Source: Rhabditophanes sp. KR3021
Lineage: Eukaryota > Nematoda > Chromadorea > Rhabditida > Alloionematidae
Reading direction: 5' to 3'
DNA length: 64,000 bases
NCBI GenBank assembly: GCA_963281155.1
Contig: CAUJLY010000006.1
Coordinates: forward strand, 1-64,000
Shown here: positions 63,113-64,000 of the stretch, in pieces
How the letters are laid out: every line of letters begins with the position of its first letter
How positions within the stretch are numbered: the stretch's first letter is position 1
The notes under the pieces: generated by a model
Told to the model about the DNA's origin: nothing
Seen by the model: the letters and a program-made list of their open reading frames with translations, nothing else
Database searches by the model: none
Made by a program: the position numbers and the translations under genes

Positions 63113-64000
63113 TAACAGCCTTTTTGTCTCTGTTAAACACACCAACCGGCTTCACACTAACCAGCCTAGTTATAAAATTGGTATTAATGATATTTTTTAA
63201 TATTTTGCCATATTTAGTTACTTATTGAGGAGGACTTTTAAATTTTGATAAGACATTTTCATAACAGTTTATAAACAGCCATCTAATGTATATTAAAAAT
63301 ATTATCATTGGGTCGCTTAGACTTAAGGAAAAGCATAGTTTTTTTAATAAAAGTAACTGCATCAGCAAAATTAATCGAAACATAGCACATCTTGTAAAGT
63401 TAAAAAAGCACTTTATTTTAAGCTATATAAATTTAAAAAATTGGTTATATTATTTTCAAAATGCAAGTTAATATTTGTTTGATGCTTTTAACATTAAAAA
63501 TTATTTTTATTGAACTTATACCTCTCAAAATAATGTGAAACTGAATGCATCAGATGTATTTACTATAGAGCTTCATCTTACAGTAATTAGAACGAATAAA
63601 ATATCAACTATTATTAGTTACCTAATACAAATAAAAATATAGCTTATTTAAAAAGAAATATAATCTTTAACTGTTTCGATCCAAAAATCAAACTTCTTAA
63701 AACAATATAATGCCATTGAACTTATAATTAAATTCTAATGACATATACTATAATATTAAAAGACGATTTTGTAAATGACTTTTTGATGTAATACATTGAC
63801 TTTAAAAAAATTAAATATTTTATCTTATTTGACATCCAATTTCACGTCTAATAAAGCCTATTAGAGTATTATTAAATTGTTTTGAAGAATTTAAAAAGGT
63901 TCATTAAAACTCGTTGAAAAATATAAAAATAACTTTTTGGCGTCTTAAAAATATTAGAACCAATTTAAGCTCATTTAATTAATTTAACGCAATTTTAGAA
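63113..64000. other. AT-rich sequence to the window end
   Basis: No frame, repeat copy or RNA gene recognised; could be intron of the P-loop gene. Confidence 0.4.

Overview
The window is strongly AT-rich eukaryotic DNA with very short introns (about 36-50 bases, GTAAGT donors, TTTTAG or TTTCAG acceptors) and AATAAA signals. The gene content points to a nematode, most likely a rhabditid: a secreted ShKT-domain protein, a C-type lectin joined to a CUB domain, an SXP/RAL-2-like secreted protein, a gut-type aspartic protease behind paired TGATAA sites, and ATGs just downstream of pyrimidine-AG sites that look like spliced-leader acceptors. The aspartic protease uses GGA, CCA, GTC and CTC codons like highly expressed Caenorhabditis genes. 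Species assignment is inference.

Layout. 1-12.7 kb: an RTE-type LINE tail, a first ~500-base dispersed repeat (A), a frameshifted ShKT gene, a broken LEM-3/ANKLE1-like nuclease, an intact TFIIH subunit gene (TFB5/GTF2H5), a broken RRM gene, an LTR-retrotransposon integrase tail, a Maverick-like protease scrap, the inverted repeat B, a MULE transposase scrap and a duplicated cysteine-module secreted gene. 13-21 kb: a His-rich peptide gene; a lectin-CUB gene split by a solo LTR whose near twin lies 6 kb away; a non-autonomous Helitron with its 3' hairpin; a second MULE; tandem repeats and a Helitron Rep gene. 22-31 kb: the aspartic protease, the SXP/RAL-2-like gene and the first member of a degenerate leucine-rich family. 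32-34.5 kb: two intact, head-to-head genes made of pieces of transcription machinery (a NOT2-type NOT box and a CBP TAZ1-KIX protein), bracketed by inverted copies D and E of the dispersed repeat. 35-46 kb: a second Helitron fragment with an OTU-like piece, a Gly/Leu-rich secreted protein, a small secreted peptide, more dispersed repeats and a second RTE tail. 47-64 kb: more leucine-rich family pseudogenes, broken ALG10 and LEO1 copies beside an intact ACOT13-type thioesterase, a P-loop ATPase exon related to TANC/ANKRD50, and a tRNA-Arg(CCT).

Overall, a few intact genes sit in a dense mix of transposon pieces and damaged partial copies of widely conserved genes. The most unusual structures are (1) the ~500-base dispersed repeat, which carries a conserved signal-peptide-like micro-ORF at one end and forms three convergent pairs around gene-bearing DNA, and (2) the intact CBP-like/NOT2-like divergent gene pair inside one of those pairs. 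All family names rest on motif recognition by eye; no database search was run.
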